This document shows positions 10,125 through 22,139 of a DNA stretch of 64,000 nucleotides, piece by piece. Below the pieces are notes generated by a model. The model worked only from the letters and a program-made list of their open reading frames with translations. It was not told where the DNA came from and ran no database searches. Within the stretch, counting starts at the first letter, position 1, and each line of letters starts with the position of its first letter. The stretch lies in NCBI GenBank assembly GCA_007115705.1, contig QXEO01000411.1, positions 2,418,001 through 2,482,000 on the forward strand, written 5' to 3'. The DNA comes from Dactylis glomerata. Its lineage: Eukaryota > Streptophyta > Magnoliopsida > Poales > Poaceae. The position numbers and the translations under genes were made by a program.

Positions 10125-11007
10125 TGAAAGAGCATGTGCCCCCATGTGTGGTTTTGGTAATTAATGACAATCCCTATGGACTAATGTTTGCATTGAGTTA
10201 CATTTATAGGACTTGTCCGTAGACAATGCTTGAGCCATATGTTGATTGAAAGAGCATGTGCCCCCATGTGTGGTTTTGGGTGTAAGAAGATGAAGATAAA
10301 GAAGATTATTCAATGAGCCTATGGAGTGTGTCTTGAGGGATAAGATGATGGAGTGAACTCTCTTGTGCATTCTCAAGACATCATCATTAAGAAGGAAGAA
10401 GATGAAGTGCAATGTTGATCAAGTCGAAGCGCAAGTTCAAGATAGGCCGAGCAAGCGCAATCAAGAAAGGTAGTCCAACTTGAGGGTGTCAAGACCGTCA
10501 TCATCTAGCTCAAGTGGATTGCAAGGCAAAGGTTTGTTCTTGATAGGTTTTCTCTTCTACCGGTCTTGTGTGTTAGTTTGGAGACCGGGTTGTAGGATTG
10601 GTAGCCGTACTATCAAGAGGGGCTCTCGAGTGAGTAACTTAATTGTATCGTTCGGAGAGAGCTCAAACCTTTGCATACTTGGCATTATCTTTCTTGGTTC
10701 TTATTTGGCTTTTATCCATGTGAGGTTCTAGAGCTTGTGGTTATTTCCATGACAAGCTCTAGGTCATCAAAAACGGATTTCGTATGGAACTCTTATTGCG
10801 TTTTTGGTGTTTGGAGGTTTTACCGGTTCTTCTTTATAGCTAAGTCAAACCTTTTATTATTTGGATTCATCCTACTTTGTTGGACTATGATGTTTCTATG
10901 GATGAAGTTGTAGATCTCGTTGTGGTGATTCCAACGAGCCCAAGATCATCGAAAACGGAGTCCGAATGCAAAAGTTACAGCCGTTTTTGTATTGATGTTT
11001 TCTCCTG

Positions 11008-11139
11008 GGCCGGAAATTCCGCCCCCGAGGCCGGAATTTCCGGGCCCCTGCGAAATTCTGCTAAGTCCTTTTTTCGCCCCCGGGCCGGAAATTCCGCCCC
11101 CGGGCCGGAAATTCCGCCCCTGAGGCCGGAATTTCCGGG
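11008..11139. repeat. GC-rich palindromic repeat cluster upstream of the LTR TATA box
   Basis: Four copies of a motif built on ggccggaaattccgcc or its counterpart ggccggaatttccgg, each near-palindromic around aaatt/aattt, arranged in both orientations. They lie about 40-170 bp upstream of the TATA box. Palindromic, CpG-rich repeats near the LTR promoter are a described feature of Sireviruses; the exact sequence here is the element's own. Confidence 0.85.
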
Positions 11140-11176
11140 TTAAAAATCCTGTAACGGTCAGATTTTGTGCGGGGGC

Positions 11177-11184
11177 TATATAAA
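11177..11184 (+). promoter_or_regulatory. LTR TATA box
   Basis: tatataaa, flanked symmetrically by ggggc on the left and gcccc on the right. It lies downstream of the palindrome cluster and is conserved in the other LTR (19427-19434). Transcription of the element probably starts about 30 bp downstream. Confidence 0.75.
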
Positions 11185-12233
11185 GCCCCTTCTTCCTCAT
11201 TTGGAGGTTGGCTCTTCCATTTCTCTCTCCTCCATTGTTGACCTTGAAGAGCTTGCCCTTCCTCCCCATCCCTCCCACGTTTCTTGCATCTTTTTGAGGG
11301 AAAAGAGAGAGGAGATCTAGATCTACATTTCCACCTATCATTATCTCCTCTATGTGAGGGGAACCTATTGGATCTAGATCTTGGAGTTCTTTGTGGATTT
11401 CCTCCTTGTTCTTCCTCTCATATCCCTCTATAGCATTCGTTGCTTTGGTAGGATTTGGGATAGAAGGATTTGAGCACTTCGTGTGTTCCTGCCATTGCAT
11501 TTGGTGCATCGGTTTGAGTTCTCCTCGGAGATTCGGTAGTGAAAGTTCATTGAGATTTTTACTGTTGGGTTCTTGGAACCCTAGATGGCTTAGTGGCTTA
11601 GTGGTTACTTGGGGACCTCCAATTAAGTTGTGGAGATCTTCCCAAGCTTTGTGGTGCCTCCGTGCCAATTACTTGGGGACCTCCAATTAAGTTGTGGAGA
11701 TCTTCCTAAGCTTTGTGGTGCCTCAGTGGCGATTCTTGGGAGCCTCCAATTGAGTTGTGGAGATTGCCCCAAGCTTGTACGGGTTCGGTGACCGCCCTCA
11801 AGTGTCCCATAGTGGTCGGGTCTTCCATCTTGGTGGGAGGGCTCGAGGAGATTACGGTGAGCCTCCGTGGCGTTTGGGGAGCCTTGTGCCTCCACACCGC
11901 TCCAACGGAGATTAGCACTCGCAAGGGTGTGAACTTCGGGATACATCATTGTCTCCGCGTGTCTCGGTTATTTCTATACCCGAGCTCATTTACTTATGCA
12001 ATTTACTTTGTGATAGCCTTCGTGCTTGAAGTTTATATATCTTGCTATCACATAGTTGCTTATCTTGTCTAGCATAAGTTGTTGGTGCACATAGGTGAAC
12101 CTAGTTTATTTAGGTTTTGTATGCTTGGCAAATTAAACGTTAGTTTTATTCCGCATTTGTCAAGACACTCGTAAAAGTTTTAAATCGCCTATTCACCCCC
12201 CCCCCCTCTAGGCGACATCCGTGTCCTTTCAAT

Positions 12234-12245
12234 TGGTATCAGAGC
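12234..12245 (+). promoter_or_regulatory. Primer-binding site (initiator tRNA-Met)
   Basis: tggtatcagagc, two bases after the left LTR. This matches the complement of the 3' end of plant initiator tRNA-Met, the standard primer for Ty1/copia elements. Confidence 0.9.
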
Positions 12246-12285
12246 GAGGTCTCTCATTTTAGGCTTCACCGCCTTGAGAGTAAAG

Positions 12286-14661
12286 ATGTCGGCTGGGGGA
12301 TTAGTGCACAATAACACTTTTATATTTGATGGCACTAATTATGATATATGGAAAATTTGCATGCTTAATCATTTTCGTGATATGGACCCAAATATAGAGA
12401 GAATTTTAGATATGGGTTTCTCTCCGCCTAAGGATTCCCAAAGTCTATCTTTAGAGGAGAAGAGAAACTCTTATCTTAATTCTTGAGCTTCTAATGTGCT
12501 TGTTGATTTTGTGAGCAATGCAGTTATTCTTGCAATCATGCCTTTCCGTAATGCTCATGAGTTTTGGACAAAGATTCAAGAAAAATATGATGTGTCCAAC
12601 ACTATTGAGGATGATTGTATTCCCTCCACTTCCGGCCGTGATGAACTCACATCCACCTCACCAATGTGTGGCAAGACACAAGGTAACGATATGGTGAGTG
12701 GTGATGAATATTGCAATGTTGATAGTAAGCTTACTTGTGATGACCATTCATCTCTATCTCATTGCAATGCCTCATCTTTGGACTTAAACAAATCTAGCCC
12801 CATAAATGCTTTACATGCTTGTGTTGATAGTCCTTGCATATCATGTGCAAGTTGCATGAATAAATCTCATGATGATATGCTTGATTTGTCTTGTTTCCAT
12901 GATACAAATATATCTACTTCCTCTAGTTGTTGTGTGTCTAACAATGTAGAGGACAACAAATATTCCATGGGCCAAGACAAGATTCTAATTAGAGCTTCAA
13001 GTGATTCTTCTTCATCATCTCTTGGTTCCCACATGTGCCTTATGGCTAGGTCTTCAAAGGTAACTCCTACTTTGGAACCCAATATATCTAGTGATGATGA
13101 TGAGGATAATGAAGAAGAGGATGATGACCTTGCCTCTCTAATTGAGAAGAGTGAAATGTTTTTTCATGCTATTCGTAAGAATAAAATTGCTTGCTCTTAC
13201 TTCTATAAGATTTTGGCAATTGCCACCGAGAGCAATAAAATAATTGAGGAGCATGAGAATACCATCTTTAAAATGCAAGGTCATGCCCGTGATTACGCGG
13301 ATGAGATCGCGGATCTAAAAGAAGCTCTAGAAGAAGAACAAACCACCAAGGAATCTCTTGAGGAGACCTTTACTTTAGAGTTATCTAAAATAAAGAAATC
13401 CTATGATAGGACTCTTGTGGTGGCAAATGATTTTGAAACTAAATATGAAGAGCTTGTAGTTACTTATGCTAAACTCCTTGAGAATGTTGTGCTTCTTAAA
13501 AATGACTCTAGGGTCATTTCGTGTGAGCCCATCATTCTCACCGAGTCACATGAGCAACTTAAAGCGTCAAATTCAAATGAGCTTACTAAATTGCCTTCTC
13601 TGCTTTCCATTAGTGATGATGCTTGTGCTACTAACTCTACTTCTTGTGAAGCATCCATCTTGAAGGAGAATGTTGAGCTAAGGGCTCAACTTGATTTGCT
13701 AACTAGCAATTATGAGAAATTGGAAGAAAAACATGGAAAGCTCTCTAGCTCCCATGAGGATCTTCTAGCTTCCCATGATAGGCTAAAATTAGCTCATAAG
13801 GCTATTATGTCAAAGGTAACATCTAGTGAGCCTCATATGGACTTTTGCACTACTTCTCAAAATGCCATATTGCCTTGTGCTAGTCCTAGTAATTCATCCA
13901 CTCATAATATTACTATATCTTGTGATGAATTACTTTCCTTGCCTTATTGCTCTAACAATGAAGCTTCTACTTCCTCTAGTACTTGTGTTGTTACTAACCA
14001 TGTAGAGGAAATCAACGAGCTCAAGGCCCAAGTCACTTCATTGAAGAAAGACTTGGTAAAGAGTCATGAAGGGAAATCCAAACTCGACAATATGTTGAGT
14101 GTGCAAAAATCCCCCAATGACAAGAGTGGACTTGGGTTTATCTCCAACAACAAGAAGAAGTCCAAGGTTAAGAAGAATAAGAAGGCCCAAGGACAAGTCA
14201 AAGATCCGGCCAAGATTGTTTGCTTCAAGTGCAAAATTGAAGGGCACCATGTTAGATCTTGCCCTTTGAAGAAGAAGGCACTAGTTGAGAAGCAACAAGG
14301 GAAGCGGCCTCAAGTTCAAGGCCGTGCTCAACCTCGTGTTGAAGAAAAGTCACTTCCCAAGAAGAATCAAGCTAATGCTCCCATTGCGGAGAAATCAAGT
14401 GAGAAGAAGGTGAAGAAAAGAACTTGCTATATATGCCATGAGAAGGGTCACCTTTCTTCTTCATGCACTATGGGTAACTCATCCAACCCTATCATAATTG
14501 ATGATGCTTATTCTCTTTGCAAGGATAAGGTTGGCAATGTGTTTGCCAAATATATTGGTACTCAAAGTGGTGTCAAGAAAAGAACCATTTGGGTTGCCAA
14601 GCCTATTGTGACTAACCTCTTAGGACCCAACTTGGTTGGGGACCATCACACCAAAACTTGA
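12286..14661 (+). pseudogene. gag: Copia gag with UBN2-like domain and two zinc knuckles, one in-frame stop
   Basis: Encodes the capsid/nucleocapsid protein that packages element RNA. ATG at 12286 gives MSAGGLVHNN; an upstream in-frame start also exists. Residues 10-120 contain the UBN2/DUF4219-type region (FDGTNYDIWK, later FWTKIQEKYD). An acidic stretch (SSDDDEDNEEEDDD) and a coiled coil follow. Two CCHC zinc knuckles lie at about residues 646-659 (CFKCKIEGHHVRSC) and 714-727 (CYICHEKGHLSSSC). The frame is otherwise open for 791 codons but carries one TGA at 12484-12486 (codon 67), inside the conserved N-terminal domain. The frame ends with no protease or pol following. The single stop may be a recent inactivating mutation, or the protein may be supplied in trans. 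Confidence 0.85.
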
Positions 14662-17600
14662 TCAATAGGTGTTTGATGGAGGGCATTAGAGACTTGGCTA
14701 TATCATGAAGAATTAAGGGATCTTCATCAATATATTGTCTCAAGTCAAGTCAATTGGATTATCTTGTTTATATCATATATCTAATGTTCCTCTTTGCGGT
14801 AACATGTACTCAACTTATCTACATTGAAAGTTACTCGCCCCTTTTGCATGTGTTGGTTGTGTTCCATTACATGTGTTGGTATATGTTGTGCTACCTACTT
14901 GTTTTATTTTGATTAATCAAGTATGTACTTGTGGGTTTGCACACCATGTATGTGTGTTTGTGTTTGAGCCTATTGCATCTTCTTTTATATTATTTGGCTC
15001 TTTTGAGAGACTAGTGGACTATCCCATTTTGGGGGAGTGATATGCTTTGGCACTTCACAATCCTAAATATGTGTGCACATGAGGAATACCACTTAGTGTC
15101 GATATTTGAATTTATCTTGTCTCTATGTGGTATATCATGTTCATGAGAAATTCAAATTCTATAATGTCCATTAATCTTCTCATATTGGATTTCATTTGCC
15201 TCTTGTGAAAATAAATGCTTTATCACATTATGGGGGAGTAATATGCTTTGTGCATACTACAAACCAATAAAATGTGCATATTTGAGGTTGTGTCACATAG
15301 TGTTGATATTGCAAATTATCTTTCTTCTATGTGACATGTTTGCTCAAACAAGTTTCAATTTGCCAAATTGTTTTATTGCTCTTGTTTTAGATCTTGTTTG
15401 TGAGATACATTCTTGGTAGGGTTTTCCTAAAACGTGGAATTCTATATCAAAATTGGAAAACCATTTACTTCAAGTTATCCTAATCATTGCTTTGTGTGAT
15501 TGTTTAACTATTTGAGTCTATCAAGAATATCTTCTTTTGCATGGTGTTGAATTCTTATCCTTTTCATATGCTTCTTGTTGTGAAGATGATCTTGGTTTTA
15601 TGTGTAAAATACCACCAGGAAATTAATAACTCCAAATACCTCTTGTCCTTGGACAATTGGTACTTTATTTTGTGGTATATATATATTGATCATATTTACA
15701 TTGGTTATTGCTTTTAATTTCCTTATCTCTTGCCAAGAAATGTATTTGTTTTTTTTTCCATTGTCTTCCTTGACTCTTTTGTTTCCATTTGATTTTGTTG
15801 AACTTGTTTTGTGTTATTTTTAATGTAGGTAGAGATGATGATCCCATTTGTGTGCATTTTGTATTCAAATGCAAAATCATAAATAATGCACTAATCTTGG
15901 GGGAGCTCTCCTATATTTTCTATAACATACTCTTGCGGCTTATTTCAATTGGTATTGGTTATTGTTGGAAGACAAATCTTTTTGTTTTTGGTACTTAGTG
16001 TGCCATCATAAAAGAGTGGAGAGTTTGGTTTGTTTGTTGGAACCTTGCTCTTTTTGGGAGAATGGCTATCTCTTTTCTTGATTTTGCTTTATATTATTAA
16101 AATGAGATAAGTCATTGGGCATGTGTGTTTTAGTGATCCTTTATGCTCATTTGCGTTTGCTTTGTTAACTTGATGGACTTTGGAGTCAATCTTCGTTGAA
16201 TTGATTCTTTGATATAATTTGGATAACTTTTGGGTTTTCACACCTTTGTGTGACTCTTTGGTCTTCTTGGTGTTTTGTCCAAATTGTATCTCCCTTTGGC
16301 TCTTGAAAGTTTTTAGCATGCATATTTACTTACTACATATATTATGGCATGCTTTGCTTTCCTTGATCCAATATATAGGGTAAACTCCAATAAATCCTAA
16401 TTCGGCTAAGATGTGCATGAAATTCAAGTTCATATCTATATGCACATATTTTTGTGGAGCTTGTCCTATTTATTGTAATGTCTCTAACTACTTCGGACCC
16501 AATGAGTTTGGAGACCATATTGTACTTGAATTTGTTTTAGGTACATGGGAGATATATTGGTGCTTGTCTTAATAATAAGCATGAATCGGTGACTAGTTGA
16601 TAATTTGTGGAAAGCTAGGATTATTGAAGAACTCCTATCTACTACATCCTCCCAATGATATCTCGGTAACAAGTATCTTATTTATGCATTCTTTTCTAGC
16701 ATCGTGTGGGTCATTTCATGGCATGAAAATCTTTATTTACAATGATCTTAATGAAACCTCTTTATTGTAAATGTGAGTAATTTGAGATGAGTGTATTTTT
16801 TGGGGAACCCTTCCCAAATATGTCTATCTAGCAATTTTATTGCATATCATTTTCTCAAGTTCCTCACATGTGCAATATTGATGAAAGTGCAAATTTAGTT
16901 CTTTCTTTTGGTATACTTATTCGTGATACTTGTTGCTTTTCTCAAAACATCCCAACTATCTTCTTTCCCTTGTTGATATTTGTGATGTCTTTGACATGTT
17001 TGTGGTTGAAGTTCTTCAATATGCAATAAGATAAATTGAGCCTTTGGCCATGCTTTAAAAGCAAAAAATCTCATTGGTATATTGCATGAACTTCTTTAGA
17101 TATCATGTTCTATTCTTTGTATCTATTTTATGTGTATATGTTTCTTTGTGATAATTTTCTTTGTGATGTTGTCTACTTAGAAACTTATACACATGAGAGA
17201 TGATATCTCCTTAATTGATATCTTTTTTTTTCTTATGTGTTGGGATGGAATGCTAAGAAATATCATTCATTGAGGACTATGTGGATGCTCTTTGTGCATC
17301 CTTGTACTAGTCTTATAATATGCTTTCATTCCTATCACACATTCCTTTGGTTGAGCCATTTAATATGTCGGTTCCTTACTTGTTGCTCAACCATTTCTTT
17401 GATACAAGTGTTAAGAATATTGTCTTTTCTATGATCTCTTGCTAATGGTTGCTTTTAAATGATAGTGAGGGAGTGAGGATTCCATGTTGTGCAAATTGTT
17501 TTGAAATACAAAAAGTCTATCTTGTGCACGTACCTTGGGGAGCTTCTTCATTTCATTTTAAAGCACCATTTTGTGGTTATCATAGTATTTGATGTCACTT

Positions 17601-18294
17601 GGTATCATCTTGTTTTGAATAATATCGAGGGAGTGATGATTCCATGTTTGTGCACCTTATACTTCAATTCAAATGGAATATGTTGTGCACAAACCTTGGG
17701 GAGCTTCTTCATATTATTTAGAGCATTGTTTTGGCCTTCTCATAATATCTTTATTTGTTTTGCTATTTGGATCTTTTGATTGCTATCTTCATTTGTTGGA
17801 AGTTTAATCATCATGTCATCCTTTTTGTTTGCAATCTTTGATCCTCAATATAGTTTGATTTCCTCCAAAATTTTGTCTTTGGATTTGTGCATGCGTTTTC
17901 ACTCTTTTTGGGCCATGCACACCTTGAGGAGGAACTCTCACTATTGGCCTTCTAAGCCTTTCCGCCCATTTTGGCAATGGATGCCAATGGGGGAGATGTT
18001 TCGAGGGTTTGAAGGGAATTGGGCTTCATGCTTTGTTTTTGTTCTTAAACATTTGCCTTGCATGCTTTGCATGGTTGAGTATATATAGTAGAAACTCCAC
18101 CAACAACATTAGTTGGCAATATATGCAATGAAATTCAAGTTCATTCACACAGGCATAGATTGTGGGGGAGTTTGCTCTATATATGATGGTTCTACTAGCA
18201 TCACTTACTTTTGTAGTAATTGATGCTAGTGTAACCATCTTAGTTCTTTAAATTCATTATATAAACCCTCTCAAAGAGATTGTCATCAATTACC
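14662..18294 (+). other. 3.6-kb non-coding internal region with PPT-like motifs
   Basis: No protease, integrase, reverse transcriptase or RNase H remnant was seen. Purine-rich tracts of the form tgggggag(t/a) recur at about 15031, 15232, 15899, 17989 and 18164, the first two followed by tatgcttt(g). Two longer blocks repeat each other imperfectly: 17465-17580 and 17627-17735, both with gattccatg, ttgtgcac and accttggggagcttcttc. Multiple PPT-like motifs upstream of the 3' LTR are reported for Sireviruses. Confidence 0.75.
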
Positions 18295-18308
18295 AAAATG
18301 GGGGAGAT
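18295..18308 (+). promoter_or_regulatory. Polypurine tract
   Basis: aaaatgggggagat directly before the right LTR; primes plus-strand DNA synthesis. Confidence 0.85.
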
Positions 18309-19190
18309 TGAAAGAGCATGTGCCCCCATGTGTGGTTTTGGTAATTAATGACAATCCCTATGGACTAATGTTTGCATTGAGTTATATTTATAGGACTTGT
18401 CCGTAGACAATGCTTGAGCCATATGTTGATTGAAAGAGCATGTGCCCCCATGTGTGGTTTTGGGTGTAAGAAGATGAAGATAAATAAGATTATTCAATGA
18501 GCCTATGGAGTGTGTCTTGAGGGATAAGATGATGGAGTGAACTCTCTTGTGCATTCTCAAGACATCATCATTAAGAAGGAAGAAGATGAAGTGCAATGTT
18601 GATCAAGTCGAAGCGCAAGTTCAAGATAGGCCGAGCAAGCGCAATCAAGAAAGGTAGTCCAACTTGAGGGTGTCAAGACCGTCATCATCTAGCTCAAGTG
18701 GATTGTACGGCAAAGGTTTGTTCTTGATAGGTTTTCTCTTCTACCGGTCTCGTGTGTTAGTTTGGAGATCGGGTTGTAGGATTGGTAGCCGTACTATCAA
18801 GAGGGGCTCTCGAGTGAGTAACTTAATTGTATCGTTCGGAGAGAGCTCAAACCTTTGCATACTTGGCATTATCTTTCTTGGTTCTTATTTGGCTTTTATC
18901 CATGTGAGGTTCTAGAGCTTGTGGTTATTTCCATGACAAGCTCTAGGTCATCAAAAATGGATTTTGTATGGAACTCTTATTGCGTTTTTGGTGTTTGGAG
19001 GTTTTACCGGTTCTTCTTTATAGCTAAGTCAAACCTTTTATCATTTGGATTCATCCTCCTTTGTTGGACTATGATGTTTCTATGGATGAAGTTGTAGAGC
19101 TCGTTGTGGTGATTCCAACGAGCCCAAGATCATCAAAAACAGAGTCCGGATGCAAAAGTTACAGCCGTTTTCGTATTGATGTTTTCTCCT

Positions 19191-19390
19191 GGGCCGGAAA
19201 TTCCGCCCCCGAGGCCGGAATTTCCGGGGGGCGGATATTCCATAATTTCTGCCCCTGCGAAATTCTGCTAAGTCCTTTTTCTTGAGCTGTGGTGCAACCT
19301 GCAGTAGGGGGGGGCGGAAATTTTATAAGGGGGGCCGGAAATTCCGCCCCCGGGCCGGAAATTCCGCCCCCGAGGCCGGAATTTCCGGGT
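19191..19390. repeat. GC-rich palindromic repeat cluster, right LTR
   Basis: Same ggccggaaattccgcc / ggccggaatttccgg motifs as at 11008-11139, with additional intervening sequence and degenerate copies (for example ggcggatattccataat). Confidence 0.8.
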
Positions 19391-19426
19391 TCAAAATCCT
19401 GTAACGGTCAGATTTCATGCAGGGGC

Positions 19427-19434
19427 TATATAAA
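19427..19434 (+). promoter_or_regulatory. LTR TATA box, right copy
   Basis: tatataaa with the same ggggc/gcccc flanks as at 11177. In this LTR it could drive read-out transcription into flanking DNA. Confidence 0.65.
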
Positions 19435-20478
19435 GCCCCGTCTTCCTCATTTGGAGGTTGGCTCTTCCATTTCTCTCTCCTCCATTGTTGACCTTGAAGA
19501 GCTTGCCCTTCCTCCCCATCCCTCCCACGTTTCTTGCATCTTTTTGAGGGAAAAGAGAGAGGAGATCTAGATCTATATTTCCACCTATAATTATCTCCTC
19601 TATGTGAGGGGAACCTATTGGATCTAGATCTTGGAGTTCTTTGTGGATTTCCTCCTTGTTCTTCCTCTCATATCCCTCCATAGTATTCATTGCTTTGGTA
19701 GGATTTGGGAGAGAAGGATTTGAGCACTTCGTGTGTTCCTGCCATTGCATTTGGTGCATCGGTTTGAGTTCTCCTCGGAGATTCGGTAGTGAAAGTTTGT
19801 TGAGCTTTTTACTCTTGGGTTCTTGGAACCCTAGACGGCTTAGTGGCTTAGTGGTTACTTGGGGACCTCCAATTAAGTTGTGGAGATCTTCCCAAGCTTT
19901 GTGGTGCCTCCATGCCAATTACTTGGGGACCTCCAATTAAGTTGTGGAGATCTTCCTAAGCTTTGTGGTGCCTCAGTGGCGATTCTTGGGTGCCTCCAAT
20001 TGAGTTGTGGAGATTGCCCCAAGCTTGTATGGGTTCGGTGACCGCCCTCAAGTGTCCCATAGTGGTCGGGTCTTCCATCTTGGTGGGAGGGCTCGAGGAG
20101 ATTACGGTGAGCCTCCGTGGCGTTTGGGGAGCCTTGTGCCTCCACACCGCTTCAACGGAGATTAGCACTCGCAAGGGTGTGAACTTCGGGATACATCATT
20201 GTCTCCGCGTGTCTCGGTTATTTCTATACCCGAGCTCATTTACTTATGCAATTTACTTTGTGATAGCCTTCGTGCTTGAAGTTTATATATCTTGCTATCA
20301 CATAGTTGCTTATCTTGTCTAGCATAAGTTGTTGGTGCACATAGGTGAACCTAGTTTATTTAGGTTTTGTATGCTTGGCAAATTAAACGTTAGTTTTATT
20401 CCGCATTTGTCAAGCCACTCGTAAAAGTTTTAAATCGCCTATTCACCCCCCCCTCTAGGCGACATCCGTGTCCTTTCA

Positions 20479-20483
20479 AGTAC
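20479..20483. repeat. Target site duplication agtac, right copy
   Basis: Identical to 10120-10124. Confidence 0.95.
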
Positions 20484-21917
20484 GAATGGTGATCAATTCA
20501 TCCTACACCCAAATCATTACTTCATATATGGTTTATTGAATCTCGCATTCTAACTCGTGGTCACCTCGCAAAAACTTTCATGGGATTGAACTATATTGTT
20601 CATGCCCATTTAACCTTTTTTTATCAAAACTTATATTGATCCTTAGCTCTTGAGGTTTGCGGGAAATCATATATGGCGTTAGCTCAGTTGTAAGTACTTC
20701 AGTGATGCTTCTCCTTGTTGTTGTGTTGATTATCCTTCTTCTTGGATCTTGAATCATCGTGGGTCTTTTTGATGGACTGGCATATTCTACTCTTGGATAT
20801 TAGTTTGTGTATCTCATATTCTCCGCTTCTTTATCTTGATAAGAAACATCATAGCTGGAGTTGATAATATTTTTGTCTTCGTGGGGACTTGTTAAGAAAA
20901 CACTTACTTGGGTTGGGGTGTAGATGAGAATAGAAAGAAAGAGTATAAAGAAGAAACCTACCCATACACAACAGGTCAAGGAAATTCATCTTACAAACAA
21001 GATCTAATATGCACTCATCACATCAAGCAAGTTGGTTCAACCACAAACAAACTAATATGGTCATACCACAATTTGGTATGATCATAACATACTATGTTGC
21101 CGTTATTACATATAAGGATCGTAAATGGAGGTCCAAACTAAAGTTTATTGGTTGTCTTCAGGTAGTAGTCTCCTCCTTTAATCTTTGGGGTCTTTCTGTG
21201 TGTTGTGCAGTCTATACTTGAGTCTTCCTCCAACTTCTTTGATAGCTTCCATGTAATACATCTTGTTGAGTCGGGGAATAACATATGAAACATCAATCTC
21301 TTATTGATAGTTTTTCAAGCATTAAGTCCCCTAAAGAAAGAGAAACCCTTTCGAAAAAGAAGTAGATGAGGACACAAGAAGTTAAAATTGCAGCTCCATT
21401 TTAGTAAAAACTGTCTTCAAAAGATTTTCTTCATCATAGAGCCTTTCCTAATCTCCATCTTATTGTTTCTTTTCCTTGAACTTGAAATTCCCTTCTTGCT
21501 CCTCGAATAACTTGTCTTTCTCCTTGAGTTGGGAATGTTGCTCATCATTAGCTAAGTAGTCAGTTGGTCATATTGTGATCAAGATCCTTCATAAGAATTT
21601 CTAAGTCCTAAAACTATTGACGCACAAACTTTTCCTTTGGGACTTCTTCAATTTGCCTCCTTTGATGATAGAGATGGGTGGACCTAGCATGTTGACAATG
21701 TCGAGGAGACGAGTTCTGAAGCATGTGCTCTTGAAATCCTTTGCGGTGTTGAAGCTGAAGCCTTCGTCTTTAAGTTAGAAAATAGGAGAGTAGAGAAAAT
21801 GACTAAGGAAAGAATTTATGAGATAGCAAGTGTGTAAATAACTTAAAATAAAAGCAACTCCTATCTTTCTAATGTCTTTGTCAAATCCTAGGGTCACGAT
21901 CCTAAGGGCAACACAAT
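20484..21917 (-). other. 5' internal region of the long-LTR gypsy element, no coding sequence
   Basis: Resumes the minus-strand gypsy element after the Sirevirus-like insertion. Around 20930-21260 it is similar to 62390-62700 of the right-hand gypsy element (shared tatggtcata-caatttggtatgatca), which is the stretch from the gag start region toward the PBS. The gag itself is not recognisable here. Confidence 0.55.
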
Positions 21918-21929
21918 GATCTGATACCA
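21918..21929 (-). promoter_or_regulatory. Primer-binding site of the long-LTR gypsy element
   Basis: gatctgatacca on the plus strand, i.e. tggtatcagatc on the minus strand: an initiator tRNA-Met PBS with one mismatch relative to tggtatcagagc. It lies two bases from the LTR start at 21932. Confidence 0.75.
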
Positions 21930-22134
21930 TCTGTAGTGACCTCACCTTTTAAAGATGACGATCCATGTGCTTTTCAGTGCTAGTCCCTGGATCAAACGCT
22001 AGCACACCCAGTTTTAGATGTAATATCAAGAAACAAAGGTCATTTTATTACATCGCATGATCCAGCAAATACATAATGAAACCTTACAATACTCATAGCA
22101 TAAAGCTTTCAGAGTTTACAACGAAATCAAAAAT

Positions 22135-22139
22135 AGCCT
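22135..22139. repeat. Target site duplication agcct, left copy
   Basis: agcct before the plus-strand LTR start tgatgcctag at 22140; matched by agcct at 35827-35831. Confidence 0.9.

Larger units (their letters stand above)
10125..12231 (+). mobile_element. Left LTR of the Sirevirus-like element
   Basis: 2107 bp from tgaaagagcatg to gtgtcctttca. The opening phrase of the LTR (tgaaagagcatgtgcccccatg) is partly repeated inside it at about 10247-10275. It contains a GC-rich palindrome cluster, a TATA box, and a run of C residues just before the 3' end. All frames within are chance frames. Confidence 0.92.
10125..20478 (+). mobile_element. Gag-only Sirevirus-like Ty1/copia retrotransposon
   Basis: A complete 10.35-kb element with 5-bp target duplications (agtac), LTRs of 2107 and 2170 bp starting tgaaagagcatgtgcc and ending gtgtcctttca, an initiator-Met PBS (12234-12245) and a PPT (18295-18308). 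It has one coding region, a gag (12286-14661). No protease, integrase or reverse transcriptase is present in the 3.6 kb that follows. A UBN2-type gag with two zinc knuckles, long LTRs with GC palindromes, and repeated PPT-like motifs place it with the Sirevirus lineage (inference). LTRs differ by roughly 35 substitutions by eye plus a block of about 60 bp. It is inserted in the internal region of the minus-strand gypsy element. Confidence 0.9.
18309..20478 (+). mobile_element. Right LTR of the Sirevirus-like element
   Basis: 2170 bp, same ends as the left LTR. It is longer because about 60 bp of extra GC-rich/poly-G sequence lie in the palindrome region (about 19228-19340), which the left copy has lost or never had. 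Confidence 0.92.

Noticed and set aside
10946..11668. 240-codon minus-strand frame in the Sirevirus-like LTR (and its partner at 19415-19918)
   Set aside because: It runs across the palindrome cluster and TATA box of an LTR in antisense; no domain, and it is broken in the other LTR.
12234..12245. tRNA gene fragments at the tggtatcagagc sites
   Set aside because: Only the primer-complementary 3' end is present at each site; no tRNA cloverleaf can be formed, so these are PBS elements.
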